DNA of 64,000 nucleotides from JACDAN01 sp963827705 (GCA_963827705.1 CAWHBN010000010.1:124001-188000), one strand, 5' to 3'; positions 7,860-15,824 are shown, numbered from the stretch's first letter. Translations and numbers: made by a program. The notes: a model not told the origin generated them from the letters alone.

Positions 7860-9353
7860 CTATCCCGCTGCCGCAGTCGGAAGTTCTAGCCAGAAAACCG
7901 AGCCTTCGCCACTATCGCTCTCGAAATTCATGCTGCCGCCGTGGGCCTCGACGACGGATCGTGCGATCGTGAGCCCGAGACCGGTGCCCGGAATCCCGCT
8001 CGCCGGCGCGTCGCCGCGGAAGAACTTCACGAAAACCCGCTCCTGCTGGTCCTCCGGGATCCCGAGGCCCTCGTCGCGCACGCTGACGCGGACAACACCG
8101 TTCTCCTGCTCGGCGACGACGTGCACCGTGCCTCCGTCGGGGGAGTACTTGATCGCGTTCGACAGAAGGTTGCCGACCACCTGCGCGAGGCGGTTCGGAT
8201 CACCGTTCACGTTCAACGGCGTCGGCGGAAGCACCATGTCCAGCGTGTGCTTCTCGCTCTGACCTTCGAACAGGCGCACCTGCTCGGCAACAACGCGGGC
8301 TACGTCCATCAGTTCGGGCTCGAGGATCAGGTGGCCAGCGTCGAGCCGCTCGGCGTCCAGGAAGTCGTTGAGGAGCTCTGAGAGCCGGCGGCCCTCACGG
8401 TCGATGATCTCGAGATACCGGCGCTGCTCCTCCGGTTCCGCGTCCCGGTTGAGGAGCACGGACGTGAAGCCGAGGATGCTCGCCAGCGGCGTCCGGAGCT
8501 CGTGGGAGACGATGTGGACGAGCTCCGACTTACGACGCTCGCTCTCCCGCAGCTTCTCGTTCTGGTCCTGCAGCTCGCGCCGCTGACGTGCCAGCTCCTC
8601 GGCCATGTGGTTGAACGCAGCAGTCAACTCGCCGACCTCGCCGGGGCCTCTCTCGGAGAGGCGCACCGAGAGATCGCCCTCTGCGAGACGGGTCGCCGCG
8701 GTCGCGGCCTCTCGCACGGGGTGCGCAGTCGAGCGCGCCAGATAGAGGCCGAACAGAACGATGAGGAGGGCGCAGGCGACGAGACCTGCGACGCCGAGCA
8801 CGATCGCACGCCTCGACTGCGTCGTCGCGGAGGCTGCGCTCGCGGCCGCCCGCCCCTCCTCGGTCGACTGGAGCTCGTTGAAGCTCCTCCGAATATCGTC
8901 CGTACGGCGCTTGGCTTCCTCTGCTGCCAGCGTTTGTCGAACGGCTGCCAGGTTCTCCTGGGCAAGCTCGACAATTGGGACCAGGTAGTCGTCGACGTAG
9001 TCGTTGATCGCCACGCGCAATTCACGGACGCGCTGTCGCTGGATCGGACTGTCGGCAACGAGGCGCTCCAGCTCACGGGCGCGACGAGGCACTTCCTTGC
9101 GTGCGGCGCTCGCCGGCTGGAGAAAGCGTGGGTTGCCCGTCAGCACGACGCCGCGAAGACCGGTCTCGAGATCGATGACGAGCTTCTCGAGCCCGACCAG
9201 CGCTGTCCGGACATCCTTCGTGGCCGCCTCGCGCTCGCGAGCGTTGTCGAGCGTCACGACCGCGTAGATGAGAACGGCGAAGACCCCGGCGACGAGGACG
9301 GCGAGCACGACGCTGGCCGCGATGATCCTGGCGGACAGCGACCACGACTTCAT
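7860..9353 (-). CDS. Sensor histidine kinase with CHASE3 and HAMP domains
   Basis: About 497 residues. Order: N-terminal membrane segment (residues 8-30), an extracytoplasmic helical region of the CHASE3 type (with the TGNPRFLQPA stretch), a second membrane segment near 190-212, HAMP, a coiled coil (RQRRELQDQNEKLRESERRK), a HisKA domain with the phosphoaccepting H284 in VSHELRTPL, and a HATPase domain with N-box (NLLSNAIKYSP), DEGLGIP and GTGLGL motifs. It should autophosphorylate on H284 and pass phosphate to the response regulator just upstream. ATG 9353 is chosen because it overlaps the regulator stop by 4 bases (ATGA). Readings from 9470 are a shadow. The stimulus is unknown. Confidence 0.9.
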   Translation of the reverse strand: MKSWSLSARIIAASVVLAVLVAGVFAVLIYAVVTLDNAREREAATKDVRTALVGLEKLVIDLETGLRGVVLTGNPRFLQPASAARKEVPRRARELERLVADSPIQRQRVRELRVAINDYVDDYLVPIVELAQENLAAVRQTLAAEEAKRRTDDIRRSFNELQSTEEGRAAASAASATTQSRRAIVLGVAGLVACALLIVLFGLYLARSTAHPVREAATAATRLAEGDLSVRLSERGPGEVGELTAAFNHMAEELARQRRELQDQNEKLRESERRKSELVHIVSHELRTPLASILGFTSVLLNRDAEPEEQRRYLEIIDREGRRLSELLNDFLDAERLDAGHLILEPELMDVARVVAEQVRLFEGQSEKHTLDMVLPPTPLNVNGDPNRLAQVVGNLLSNAIKYSPDGGTVHVVAEQENGVVRVSVRDEGLGIPEDQQERVFVKFFRGDAPASGIPGTGLGLTIARSVVEAHGGSMNFESDSGEGSVFWLELPTAAAG

Positions 9354-9730
9354 TCGTCCGCCCCTCCGAGCAGCGACTCGACGATCTCCGTCAGGTGGTC
9401 CGGCTCGAACGGCTTCTGGATGTACTTGTCCGCGCCGGCCTCCAACGCGGCCTCCTGCGCATTGGGCCACGCACTCATCACGACGATGGGGGTCCCGTCC
9501 ACGCTGACGTCGCCTCGAAGATGCCGGAGGACGTCGAAGCCGCTCATCCCGGGCATCATCAGGTCGAGCACGATCAGGTCGGGCCGGTGCTCGCTCGCGA
9601 GCGCAAGCGCCTCGTCTCCGTCGTCCGCTTCCACGATGCGATAACCGGCGCCGATCACGACCCGGATGAGCTGCCGCAGATTGTCGTCGTCCTCACAGAT
9701 GAGGATCGTCTTGGCAGTGCTGCCTTGCAC
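9350..9730 (-). CDS. CheY-like response regulator, receiver domain only
   Basis: 126 residues forming one receiver domain. The acidic pocket is CEDDD (residues 12-16), the phosphoacceptor D56 is in VLDLMMPGMSGF, the conserved Ser/Thr position is in VVMSAW, and the switch lysine is in KPFEP. There is no DNA-binding output domain, so it acts through protein contacts or within a phosphorelay. It is the first gene of a two-gene operon with the kinase (4-base overlap) and is divergent from the amidase gene, with 44 bases between the two starts. Confidence 0.9.
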   Translation of the reverse strand: MQGSTAKTILICEDDDNLRQLIRVVIGAGYRIVEADDGDEALALASEHRPDLIVLDLMMPGMSGFDVLRHLRGDVSVDGTPIVVMSAWPNAQEAALEAGADKYIQKPFEPDHLTEIVESLLGGADE

Positions 9731-9761
9731 AGATTCGGGCTGAGCGTAGCGCGAAGCTTCC

Positions 9762-9767
9762 TAAGAT
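9762..9767 (+). promoter_or_regulatory. -10 box (TAAGAT) for the leaderless amidase gene
   Basis: TAAGAT followed by exactly 7 bases and then GTG 9775. No Shine-Dalgarno sequence is present in that gap. Confidence 0.5.
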
Positions 9768-9774
9768 TTCGCCC

Positions 9775-10416
9775 GTGTTCGCCGAAGCCCTTGCAGCAGC
9801 CGCCGCCCTGATCTGCCTCGACCCGGGTCACGGGACGGTGCCCGCGATCGGCAGGCAGCGCGAGCCGATCGGCCCCGGATCAGCGATCACGAAGATCAAG
9901 GACGGCGGCGGAGCGCCGCGTGAGGCCGAAGCTGTCCTGGCGATCGCCAGGCGAACACGCACCCTGCTGCTCCGCCGCGGCTACCGCGTCGCGATGACGC
10001 GCACCGGCTCCGCGTTCCGCGGCGGCAACATCGAGCGGGCGCGGTTCTGCAACCGCCGGGGCGCCGCCCTCATGCTGCGGATTCACGCCGACGGCTCGAC
10101 CGACGCGTCACGGCGAGGGGCGTCCACGCTCTTCCCCGCCCGCAGAACGGGCTGGACGGACGACGTCTACGGGCAGAGCAGACGGGCGGCGCGATCGATC
10201 CAGAGCTCGCTGGTCGGCGCGACACGCGCGCGGAACCTCGGCCTCGTCGAGCGTTCCGACTTGACCGGCTTCAACTGGGCTGACGTCCCCGTCGTGCTCG
10301 TTGAGACCGGGTTCATGACGAACCCGACCGAGGGCCGGCTTCTCCGCTCGAGCTCCTACCAGTGGCGTGTGGCGCGCGGGCTCGCCGCCGGCGTGGCGGC
10401 GTTCACTCCTGCTTAG
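9775..10416 (+). CDS. N-acetylmuramoyl-L-alanine amidase (Amidase_3)
   Basis: 213 residues with the zinc ligands of the AmiC/CwlM-type domain: H19 (LDPGHG), E50 (APREAEAV) and H104 (RIHADGS), and the catalytic glutamate E177 (VETGFMTNP). It cleaves the amide between MurNAc and the stem peptide. The first ~14 residues are a very short hydrophobic stretch (MFAEALAAAAALIC) leading straight into the first strand, so export by a classical signal peptide is uncertain. No cell-wall-binding domain is present. The start is supported by the -10 box 7 bases before GTG. The 3' end overlaps the convergent 97-residue gene by 14 bases. Confidence 0.88.
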   Translation: MFAEALAAAAALICLDPGHGTVPAIGRQREPIGPGSAITKIKDGGGAPREAEAVLAIARRTRTLLLRRGYRVAMTRTGSAFRGGNIERARFCNRRGAALMLRIHADGSTDASRRGASTLFPARRTGWTDDVYGQSRRAARSIQSSLVGATRARNLGLVERSDLTGFNWADVPVVLVETGFMTNPTEGRLLRSSSYQWRVARGLAAGVAAFTPA

Positions 10417-10696
10417 AGCCGCGCATCTTGTCGACCGCCGCTCGCCCCTCTGCGTGCACAGCGCGGCGCCGCTCCTCGGGCTCCGGCACCGCCTCGACGG
10501 CGTCCACCGTCGTCTCGGCGCCCTCGAACTCCTCCCGGTCGTCGACGACCGCGCGGGACTCGTCGAGGCGAGCGCGCAGCTCCTCCGCCCGCGGGTCGGA
10601 TTCCGCCACCGGGCGCGGTCTCCGCCGGACGGTGCGCCACACCGCGGCAACGCCGAGCGCCACACCGCCGGTCAGGAACGCGAGGCGGCGGTTCAC
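10403..10696 (-). CDS. Small membrane-anchored protein of unknown function
   Basis: About 97 residues. One N-terminal hydrophobic segment (LAFLTGGVALGVAAVW) is followed by a basic patch and a highly charged, probably helical tail (Arg/Glu/Asp-rich) that would lie in the cytoplasm. No family is recognised. The frame runs upstream to 10771, but GTG 10696 is chosen because a TAGCAT -10 box (10704-10709, minus strand) sits exactly 7 bases before it. The promoter faces away from the rpsF promoter and overlaps it. Confidence 0.65.
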   Translation of the reverse strand: MNRRLAFLTGGVALGVAAVWRTVRRRPRPVAESDPRAEELRARLDESRAVVDDREEFEGAETTVDAVEAVPEPEERRRAVHAEGRAAVDKMRGSKQE

Positions 10697-10703
10697 GAGG
10701 GCG

Positions 10704-10713
10704 ATGCTACACT
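10704..10713. promoter_or_regulatory. Overlapping divergent -10 elements
   Basis: On the minus strand TAGCAT (10704-10709) lies 7 bases before the GTG of the 97-residue gene. On the plus strand an extended -10 (TGC then TACACT, 10708-10713) points toward rpsF. The two boxes share 2 bases, so the two polymerases would compete. The rpsF message would then have a leader of roughly 85-90 bases. Confidence 0.45.
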
Positions 10714-10727
10714 GCCGCCCGCTTCCT

Positions 10728-10774
10728 GCCTTGCCCGGCGGGCGCTGCCCGAAGCGCTCTCGACACGGCAAGGC
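10728..10774 (+). ncRNA. Structured leader, candidate S6:S18 autoregulatory element
   Basis: An outer stem of 8 perfect pairs (10728-10735 with 10767-10774) encloses an inner hairpin GCGCT/AGCGC (10742-10746 with 10753-10757). The inner loop, GCCCGA, carries a CCG. The element ends about 33 bases before the rpsF start. Bacterial rpsF-rpsR operons often have an S6:S18-binding leader with a CCG-containing loop or bulge. The position and loop fit that class, but the match was made by eye only. Confidence 0.45.
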
Positions 10775-10807
10775 CGCCTAAGACCGAAGGAAGGAGAAAT
10801 CGGGCCT

Positions 10808-11179
10808 GTGACGCCGTACGAAATCTTGCTGATGCTCGATCCGGAGCTCCCCGATGAGCGCCAGTCCGAGATCGTCCAGCGCACCCGCGAGCTCGTGGAG
10901 CGCAGCGGCGGCAGCGTCGAGGCGCACGACGTCTGGGGACGCCGCAAGCTCGCCTACGAGATCGACCACAAGACCGACGGCACGTACCACCTGCTGACCT
11001 TTACGGCCGAGACGGAGACGCTCGAAGAGATCTCCCGGATCCTCAAGATCACCGACGGGGTCATGCGCCATCTGGCCGTGCGGCGATCCGAGCGACGTCC
11101 CGGGGAGACGGTGGCGGCGTCCGCTCCGGCGCGGCAGGATGGAGCCGAGGCCGAAACAGTCGTTCAAGAGGAGGAGTAG
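10808..11179 (+). CDS. rpsF: 30S ribosomal protein S6
   Basis: 123 residues. It opens with MTPYEILLMLDPEL, the normal S6 N-terminus, and carries the conserved DVWGRRKLAYEI and YHLLTF segments before an acidic, Ala-rich tail (ETVVQEEE). It binds S18 at the platform of the 30S subunit. GTG 10808 is chosen over the long upstream opening because an AAGGAG site lies 11 bases ahead and the S6 homology begins there. It is the first gene of rpsF-ssb-rpsR-rplI-dnaB, with only 2 bases to ssb. Confidence 0.95.
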   Translation: MTPYEILLMLDPELPDERQSEIVQRTRELVERSGGSVEAHDVWGRRKLAYEIDHKTDGTYHLLTFTAETETLEEISRILKITDGVMRHLAVRRSERRPGETVAASAPARQDGAEAETVVQEEE

Positions 11180-11181
11180 AG

Positions 11182-11616
11182 ATGGCAGGCGACATCAATC
11201 GCGTTACGCTCGTTGGGCGCCTCACCCGCGACCCCGAGCTCCGGCATCTTCCGTCGGGGACCGCAGTTCTCCAGATGGGCTTGGCAGTCAATGGTCGACA
11301 GAAGGACGACGCCGACAACTGGACGGACAAGCCCAACTTCTTCGACATCAAGGTCTTCGGCAATCAGGCCGAGATGCTCTCGCAGCACCTTTCGAAGGGT
11401 CGCCGGGTGGGCATCGACGGTCGCCTCGACTGGTCGTCTTGGGAAGCGCAGGACGGTTCGAAGCGCTCCAAGGTCGAAGTTGTCGCAAACACGGTGCAGT
11501 TCCTCGACAGCCGCGGCGAGAGCGAGGGCGGGCAGCGCGAGTTCGTCCCTGCAGGCGTGGCCGAGAGCAGCGCCGATGTCGGCACGACCGGCACCGACGA
11601 CGACATCCCCTTCTAG
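11182..11616 (+). CDS. ssb: Single-stranded DNA-binding protein
   Basis: 144 residues: an OB-fold (MAGDINRVTLVGRLTRDPEL, WTDKPNFFDIKVFGNQAE, KGRRVGIDGRLDWSSWE), a short Gly/Glu-rich linker and the acidic tip DDDIPF that recruits partner proteins such as PriA, RecO or exonuclease I. It coats single-stranded DNA at replication forks. The linker is short for an actinobacterial SSB, which usually has a longer Gly-rich one. Gene order between rpsF and rpsR is the classical one. Confidence 0.96.
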   Translation: MAGDINRVTLVGRLTRDPELRHLPSGTAVLQMGLAVNGRQKDDADNWTDKPNFFDIKVFGNQAEMLSQHLSKGRRVGIDGRLDWSSWEAQDGSKRSKVEVVANTVQFLDSRGESEGGQREFVPAGVAESSADVGTTGTDDDIPF

Positions 11617-11626
11617 GAGCGACTGC

Positions 11627-11890
11627 ATGCCGAAAGCCAGACGAGAGCAGCGCAGCTCGAGGCGCGGGCCCCCGACCGGGCCGATCAAGCGCCGCTCGTG
11701 CCAGTTCTGCCGCGACAAGGTCGAGGAGGTCGACTACAAGAACACGAACCTCCTGCGGAGGCACGTCTCCGAGAAGGGCAAGATCCGCTCGCGCCGCATC
11801 ACCGGTACCTGCCGCCGCCACCAGCGCCAGGTCGCGGTCGCGGTGAAGCGCGCGCGTGAGATGGCGCTCCTGCCGTACGCGACCACCTAG
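11627..11890 (+). CDS. rpsR: 30S ribosomal protein S18, zinc-type
   Basis: 87 residues. It contains CQFC and TCRRH, so it is the Cys-containing (zinc-binding, C+) form of S18, and the family core is present (VDYKNTNLLRRHVSEKGKI, RRITGTCRRHQRQVAVAVKRAREMALLPY is the typical C-terminal half). ATG 11627 has an AGGAGC site 7 bases upstream that overlaps the ssb stop region. C+ S18 proteins can be replaced by C- paralogs under zinc limitation in some actinobacteria. No second copy is in this window. Confidence 0.95.
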   Translation: MPKARREQRSSRRGPPTGPIKRRSCQFCRDKVEEVDYKNTNLLRRHVSEKGKIRSRRITGTCRRHQRQVAVAVKRAREMALLPYATT

Positions 11891-11893
11891 GCC

Positions 11894-12625
11894 ATGCAGG
11901 TCATCCTCCTCCAGGACGTGGACAAGGTCGGCCTGCGTGGCGACGTCGTGGACGTGGCCCGCGGGTACGCGCGCAACTACCTCCTGCCGCGGAAGCTCGC
12001 CGAGGCGGCCTCACCGGGCCGGCTCGAGGAGCTCCGGCGCCGGGACGAGATCCGCGCTCGCCAGGAGGCGCGCACGCACGACGAGGCGCAGCAGATTGCG
12101 TCGCGGCTGGAGCAGACCGTGATCCGGTTCGACGTCAAGGCGGGCCCGACCGGATCGCTCTTCGGCTCGGTCACCGCGACCGACGTGGCCGACCGGCTCT
12201 GGGCCGACCACAAGATCCGCGTCGACCGGCGGAAGGTCGAGCTCGGCGAGCCCGTCAAGCGCGTGGGCCGCTACGAGGTTCCGGTCGAGGTCTTCACCGA
12301 CGTCTCGGCCCCCGTCCGGCTCGAGGTCGTGCCCGAGGGCGGCGACCTCGCACAGATGGAGGAGCTCCAGGCCGCGGCCGAGGCCGAGGAGGCCGCAGCA
12401 GCAGCCGAGGCCGCCGCCGCCGCGGAGGCGCAGGCGACCGCCGAGGCCGAGGCGATCGAGATCGTCGAGGCGGCCGAAGCCGCCGAGGCAGCTGAGGGCG
12501 AGGGCGAGGTCGAAGCTGCGGACGGTGAAGACGAGCCCGCGCAGCCCGAGCCCGCCGCGGAGCCCGAGGAGCAGGCGCCCGAAGCCGAGCCCGTCGGGGC
12601 CTCCGACTCCGAGCCCGACCGGTAA
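11894..12625 (+). CDS. rplI: 50S ribosomal protein L9 with long acidic C-terminal extension
   Basis: 243 residues, compared with about 150 for ordinary L9. Residues 1-150 are a complete L9: N-domain MQVILLQDVDKVGLRGDVVDVARGYARNYLLP, connecting helix, and C-domain with GSLFGSVT and GRYEVPVEVF. From about residue 152 to the end the sequence is almost only Ala, Glu, Pro and Asp (AEAEEAAAAAEAAAAAEAQ and similar), probably a disordered or helical acidic tail. ATG 11894 lies 3 bases after rpsR. The tail has the same GC-rich codon use as the rest, so it is more likely a lineage-specific extension than a fusion. Confidence 0.93.
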   Translation: MQVILLQDVDKVGLRGDVVDVARGYARNYLLPRKLAEAASPGRLEELRRRDEIRARQEARTHDEAQQIASRLEQTVIRFDVKAGPTGSLFGSVTATDVADRLWADHKIRVDRRKVELGEPVKRVGRYEVPVEVFTDVSAPVRLEVVPEGGDLAQMEELQAAAEAEEAAAAAEAAAAAEAQATAEAEAIEIVEAAEAAEAAEGEGEVEAADGEDEPAQPEPAAEPEEQAPEAEPVGASDSEPDR

Positions 12626-12640
12626 CGAATTCGTCACGAC

Positions 12641-12760
12641 TCATCCACAGGCTTTTCCAGAGCCTGGGGATTGATGCGCGAATAAGTCGCTGGCAGCGGG
12701 AAGTTCGGCCCGTTCAGATGCGCCGTTCTCTGGGGACAACGTCCGCTCCGCCGTGGACAA
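12641..12760. promoter_or_regulatory. Cluster of DnaA-box-like sites upstream of dnaB
   Basis: The 204-base gap between rplI and dnaB holds three nonamers each one mismatch from a DnaA box. They are TCATCCACA (12641-12649, plus), and on the minus strand TTGTCCCCA (12731-12739) and TTGTCCACG (12752-12760). The last two share orientation and are 21 bases apart, about two helical turns. A short hairpin CAGGCT/AGCCTG (12648-12666) overlaps the first. An AT-richer stretch with CATATT follows at about 12789. This may be DnaA-responsive control of dnaB. An origin is not claimed. Confidence 0.35.
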
Positions 12761-12829
12761 TACGGGGGAACATGCGTTCTTTCCCCTGCATATTTGCCGC
12801 TTTTCTCCTAGTAGTAAGGGACAACGGGC

Positions 12830-14215
12830 TTGAGCGAGGCCCCCGGCAACGGGTCTAATCGAGGCGTGGTCGCCCAGGTTGCCCAGCCGTCGCAGACGGC
12901 CCCGGTCCCACCCCAGAATCTCGACGCCGAGGAGTCTGTCCTCGGCGCGATGATGCTCTCCCCGGGGGCGATCGGGGCCGTCAGCGAGATCGTCGATGCC
13001 GGAGACTTCTATCGCGAGAGCCACGCGAAGGTCTACCGCGCCGCCCTCGCCCTGTACGCGCGCGGAGAGCCGGTAGACGCGATCACGCTGGTCGACGCGC
13101 TGGAGGAACGCGGCGAGCTCGAGGACGCGGGCGGTCGCGTGCGGATCCACGAGCTCGCCGCGCTCGTGCCGGCTACGGCGAACGCCGCGCACTACGCGCG
13201 GATCGTCCGCGAGATGGCGACGCTGCGCGGCCTGATCCGCTCCGGACAGGAGATCGCTCGGCTCGGCTGGGAGCGGCCGGGCGACGCGCAGGACCTCGTC
13301 GACCGGGCCGAACAGGTGATCTTCGAGCTCTCGCAGAGCCGCGTGACCGGCGAGTTCGCGCACATCGAGGGGCTGCTGAAGGAGAGCTTCGAGCGGATCA
13401 CCGCGCTCTACGAGGCCGGCGAGGAGATCACCGGCGTCCCCTCGGGCTTCCGGGACCTCGACCGGCTGACATCGGGGTTCCAGCCCGGGAACCTGATCAT
13501 CATGGCCGCCCGCCCGAGCATGGGGAAGTCGGGCCTGGCGCTCTGCACGGCGGCAAACATCGCCGTGCGGCGCGGGATTCCGGTCGCGCTCTTCACGCTG
13601 GAGATGTCGAAGTCGGAGGTGACGCAGCGCCTGATGTGCAGCGAGGCGAAGGTCGAGTCGCAGCGGCTGAGAAACGGCAAGCTCGCCGCGGACGACTGGC
13701 CCCGGCTCACCGCGGCCTGCGACAAGCTCGCGAAGGCGCCGATCTTCGTCGACGACACCGGCTCGATCACGATGATGGAGATCCGGTCGAAGGCGCGGCG
13801 CCTGAAATCGAAGGAGCCGAACCTCGGGCTGATCGTCGTCGACTACATCCAGCTCATGACATCCGGCGGCACCGTCGAGAACCGTGTCCAGGAGGTGTCG
13901 CAGATCTCGCGGAACCTGAAGGTGCTGGCGCGCGACCTGGACGTCCCGGTGCTGGCGCTCTCCCAGCTCTCACGCGCCGTCGAGCAGCGGCACGACAAGC
14001 GCCCGATCCTCTCCGACCTCCGGGAGTCAGGCTCGATCGAGCAGGACGCTGACCTCGTCTTCTTCATCTACCGCGACGAGTACTACAACGACGAGACCGA
14101 CCAGCAGGGGATCGCCGAGATCCATCTGGCGAAGCACCGGAACGGGCCGACAGGGACCGAGAAGGTCGCGTTCCTGAGCCGGTACGCCAAGTTCGCCGAC
14201 CTCGCCGCCGCATAG
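12830..14215 (+). CDS. dnaB: Replicative DNA helicase DnaB
   Basis: 461 residues. The N-terminal DnaG-interacting domain (PPQNLDAEESVLGAMMLSP onward) is joined by a linker to a RecA-like ATPase with Walker A (ARPSMGKSGLAL), Walker B (LIVVDYIQLM) and the DnaB signature LSQLSRAVEQR...LRESGSIEQDAD. The hexamer unwinds DNA at the fork. No intein interrupts the ATPase motifs, a common insertion site in actinobacterial dnaB genes. The TTG 12830 start has an AAGGGA site about 9 bases upstream. GTG 12866 is an in-frame alternative. purA follows after 14 bases. Confidence 0.95.
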   Translation: MSEAPGNGSNRGVVAQVAQPSQTAPVPPQNLDAEESVLGAMMLSPGAIGAVSEIVDAGDFYRESHAKVYRAALALYARGEPVDAITLVDALEERGELEDAGGRVRIHELAALVPATANAAHYARIVREMATLRGLIRSGQEIARLGWERPGDAQDLVDRAEQVIFELSQSRVTGEFAHIEGLLKESFERITALYEAGEEITGVPSGFRDLDRLTSGFQPGNLIIMAARPSMGKSGLALCTAANIAVRRGIPVALFTLEMSKSEVTQRLMCSEAKVESQRLRNGKLAADDWPRLTAACDKLAKAPIFVDDTGSITMMEIRSKARRLKSKEPNLGLIVVDYIQLMTSGGTVENRVQEVSQISRNLKVLARDLDVPVLALSQLSRAVEQRHDKRPILSDLRESGSIEQDADLVFFIYRDEYYNDETDQQGIAEIHLAKHRNGPTGTEKVAFLSRYAKFADLAAA

Positions 14216-14229
14216 GGCACACTCCGTCC

Positions 14230-15528
14230 GTGCCAGCGACCGTCATCGTCGGAGCGCAGTGGGGGGACGAGGGCAAGGGCAAGATCGTCGACCTGCTGGC
14301 GCAGCACTCGGACGTGGTCTGCCGCTACCAGGGCGGGCCGAATGCCGGGCACACGATCGTCGCGAACGGGCAGACGTACAAGTTCCGGCACATGCCCTCC
14401 GGGATCCTCTGGGGCAAGGAGTGCGTGCTCGGTGCCGGCTGCGTCGTCGATCCCGCAGTGTTCATCGAGGAGCTGGACGACCTCGAGGCGCGCGGGCTCT
14501 CGACCGCGGAGGTGCACCTCTCGGGGAACGCGCACCTGATCATGCCCTGGCACGTCGCGCTCGACCGGGCGAGCGAGCGGCGGCTCGGGAAACTCCAGAT
14601 CGGCACGACGCGGCGCGGGATCGGGCCGGCGTACGGCGACAAGGCGGCTCGGCTCGGAATCCGTGTTCAGGACCTGCTCGACCCGAAGATCCTGCGGCAG
14701 AAGATCGAGGTTGCACTCGCGGAGAAGAACCATTGGCTCGAGCAGGTCTACGGCGCGGAGCCGGTCGACCTCGAGGACGTTTCGTCTCGCTACGAGAGCT
14801 ATGCGCAACGGCTCCGGCCGTTCGTCGCAGACACGTCCCTGCTCGTCGACCGCGCGCTGCGCGAGGGCCGCTTCGTCCTCTTCGAGGGCGCGCAGGGAAC
14901 GCTGCTCGACCTCGACCACGGCACGTATCCGTTCGTGACGTCCTCGAACCCGGTGGCCGGCGCTGCGGCGACGGGAATCGGGATCGGGCCGAACCGGATC
15001 GACGCTGTCCTCGGCGTGGCGAAGGCGTATCTGACGCGGGTCGGGGAGGGGCCGTTCCCGACGGAGATCGCGGGCGCCGATCAGGAGCGGGTGCGCGAGC
15101 TCGGCGGCGAGTTCGGCACCGTCACCGGACGGGAGCGCCGGTGCGGCTGGCTCGACCTCGTCGGGCTGCGCTACGCGGCCCGGCTGAATGGCTTCACCTC
15201 GTTGGCCTTGACGAAGCTGGACGTGCTGTCGTCGTTCGCCGAGCTGCCGGTTTGCGTCCGCTACCGGCTACGCGACGGGACGGAGACTGAGGAGTTTCCG
15301 GCCCACCAGAGCGACTTCCATCACTGCGAGCCCGTCTACGAGGTGCTGCCCGGTTGGGAGGAGCCGCTCGACGGGATGGACGATGTTGCGCGTCTCCCGG
15401 ACGCCGCACGAGAGTACGTGGCGTTCGTCGAGCGCGAGGTCGGAGTCGAGGTCTCGCTCATCGGCACCGGCGCCGCGCGCGAGCACGTGCTCGCCCAGCG
15501 CGGGCTCGCGGCGATCGCGCGACCCTAG
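14230..15528 (+). CDS. purA: Adenylosuccinate synthetase
   Basis: 432 residues, typical length. It converts IMP plus aspartate and GTP to adenylosuccinate in AMP synthesis. The family's P-loop WGDEGKGKIVD lies at the N-terminus, followed by the NAGHTI motif with the catalytic His, the GTTRRGIGPAY IMP loop, FEGAQGTLLDLDHGTYP, and the GTP-binding TKLDVL near the end. GTG 14230 begins the canonical start (VPATVIVGAQWGDEG). It is separated from the other purine genes by two small minus-strand genes. Its stop overlaps the convergent neighbour by 4 bases. Confidence 0.96.
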   Translation: MPATVIVGAQWGDEGKGKIVDLLAQHSDVVCRYQGGPNAGHTIVANGQTYKFRHMPSGILWGKECVLGAGCVVDPAVFIEELDDLEARGLSTAEVHLSGNAHLIMPWHVALDRASERRLGKLQIGTTRRGIGPAYGDKAARLGIRVQDLLDPKILRQKIEVALAEKNHWLEQVYGAEPVDLEDVSSRYESYAQRLRPFVADTSLLVDRALREGRFVLFEGAQGTLLDLDHGTYPFVTSSNPVAGAAATGIGIGPNRIDAVLGVAKAYLTRVGEGPFPTEIAGADQERVRELGGEFGTVTGRERRCGWLDLVGLRYAARLNGFTSLALTKLDVLSSFAELPVCVRYRLRDGTETEEFPAHQSDFHHCEPVYEVLPGWEEPLDGMDDVARLPDAAREYVAFVEREVGVEVSLIGTGAAREHVLAQRGLAAIARP

Positions 15529-15824
15529 GAGGGATTGGCGGAATTGGGTGGACCGAGCTCGCTCTCGAGCCGGGCAGGCCAATCGTCGTCCCCCAGGCCG
15601 CTGAAGACCAAGACGTCTCGCCAATCGGCTTCCGCCAGCCTGGCGTTGTAGTCCAGCTTGTCGGGATCGCCTGCGGCGAGCAGGACGACCGCAGCCTGGA
15701 TTCGCTCACGGCTCTGTTCCTCGGCCATGGCGAGGTTCAGCGCACCGAGACGCCGAAGCGCATCTTCCGCTGCGGCGGCCGAAAAGTCGTTGCGCACTTT
15801 CGCCTCGAGGCGTCTCGATACCAC
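15525..15824 (-). CDS. Small conserved-looking protein of unknown function
   Basis: 99 residues, soluble, mixed charge, rich in Ala and Leu with likely helices (SRERIQAAVVLLAAG) and a Trp-containing C-terminal half (ADWRDVLVFSGLGDDDWPARL). No family is recognised. The reading frame is supported by a -10 box, TAGTTT on the minus strand (15831-15836), exactly 6 bases before its GTG, the spacing seen for other genes here. It converges on purA with a 4-base overlap. Confidence 0.65.
   Translation of the reverse strand: MVSRRLEAKVRNDFSAAAAEDALRRLGALNLAMAEEQSRERIQAAVVLLAAGDPDKLDYNARLAEADWRDVLVFSGLGDDDWPARLESELGPPNSANPS

Noticed and set aside
7860..9470. Longer start of the histidine kinase at 9470
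   Set aside because: The extra residues are an out-of-frame reading of the response regulator. ATG 9353 overlaps the regulator stop and begins the membrane segment.
12011..12637. Leu/Gly-rich minus-strand frame opposite rplI
   Set aside because: It is the antisense reading of the Ala/Glu-rich L9 tail and not an independent membrane protein.
12626..12829. Chromosomal replication origin
   Set aside because: Only three imperfect DnaA-box-like sites, no dnaA, dnaN or rpmH nearby, and no clear unwinding element, so only a regulatory cluster is proposed.
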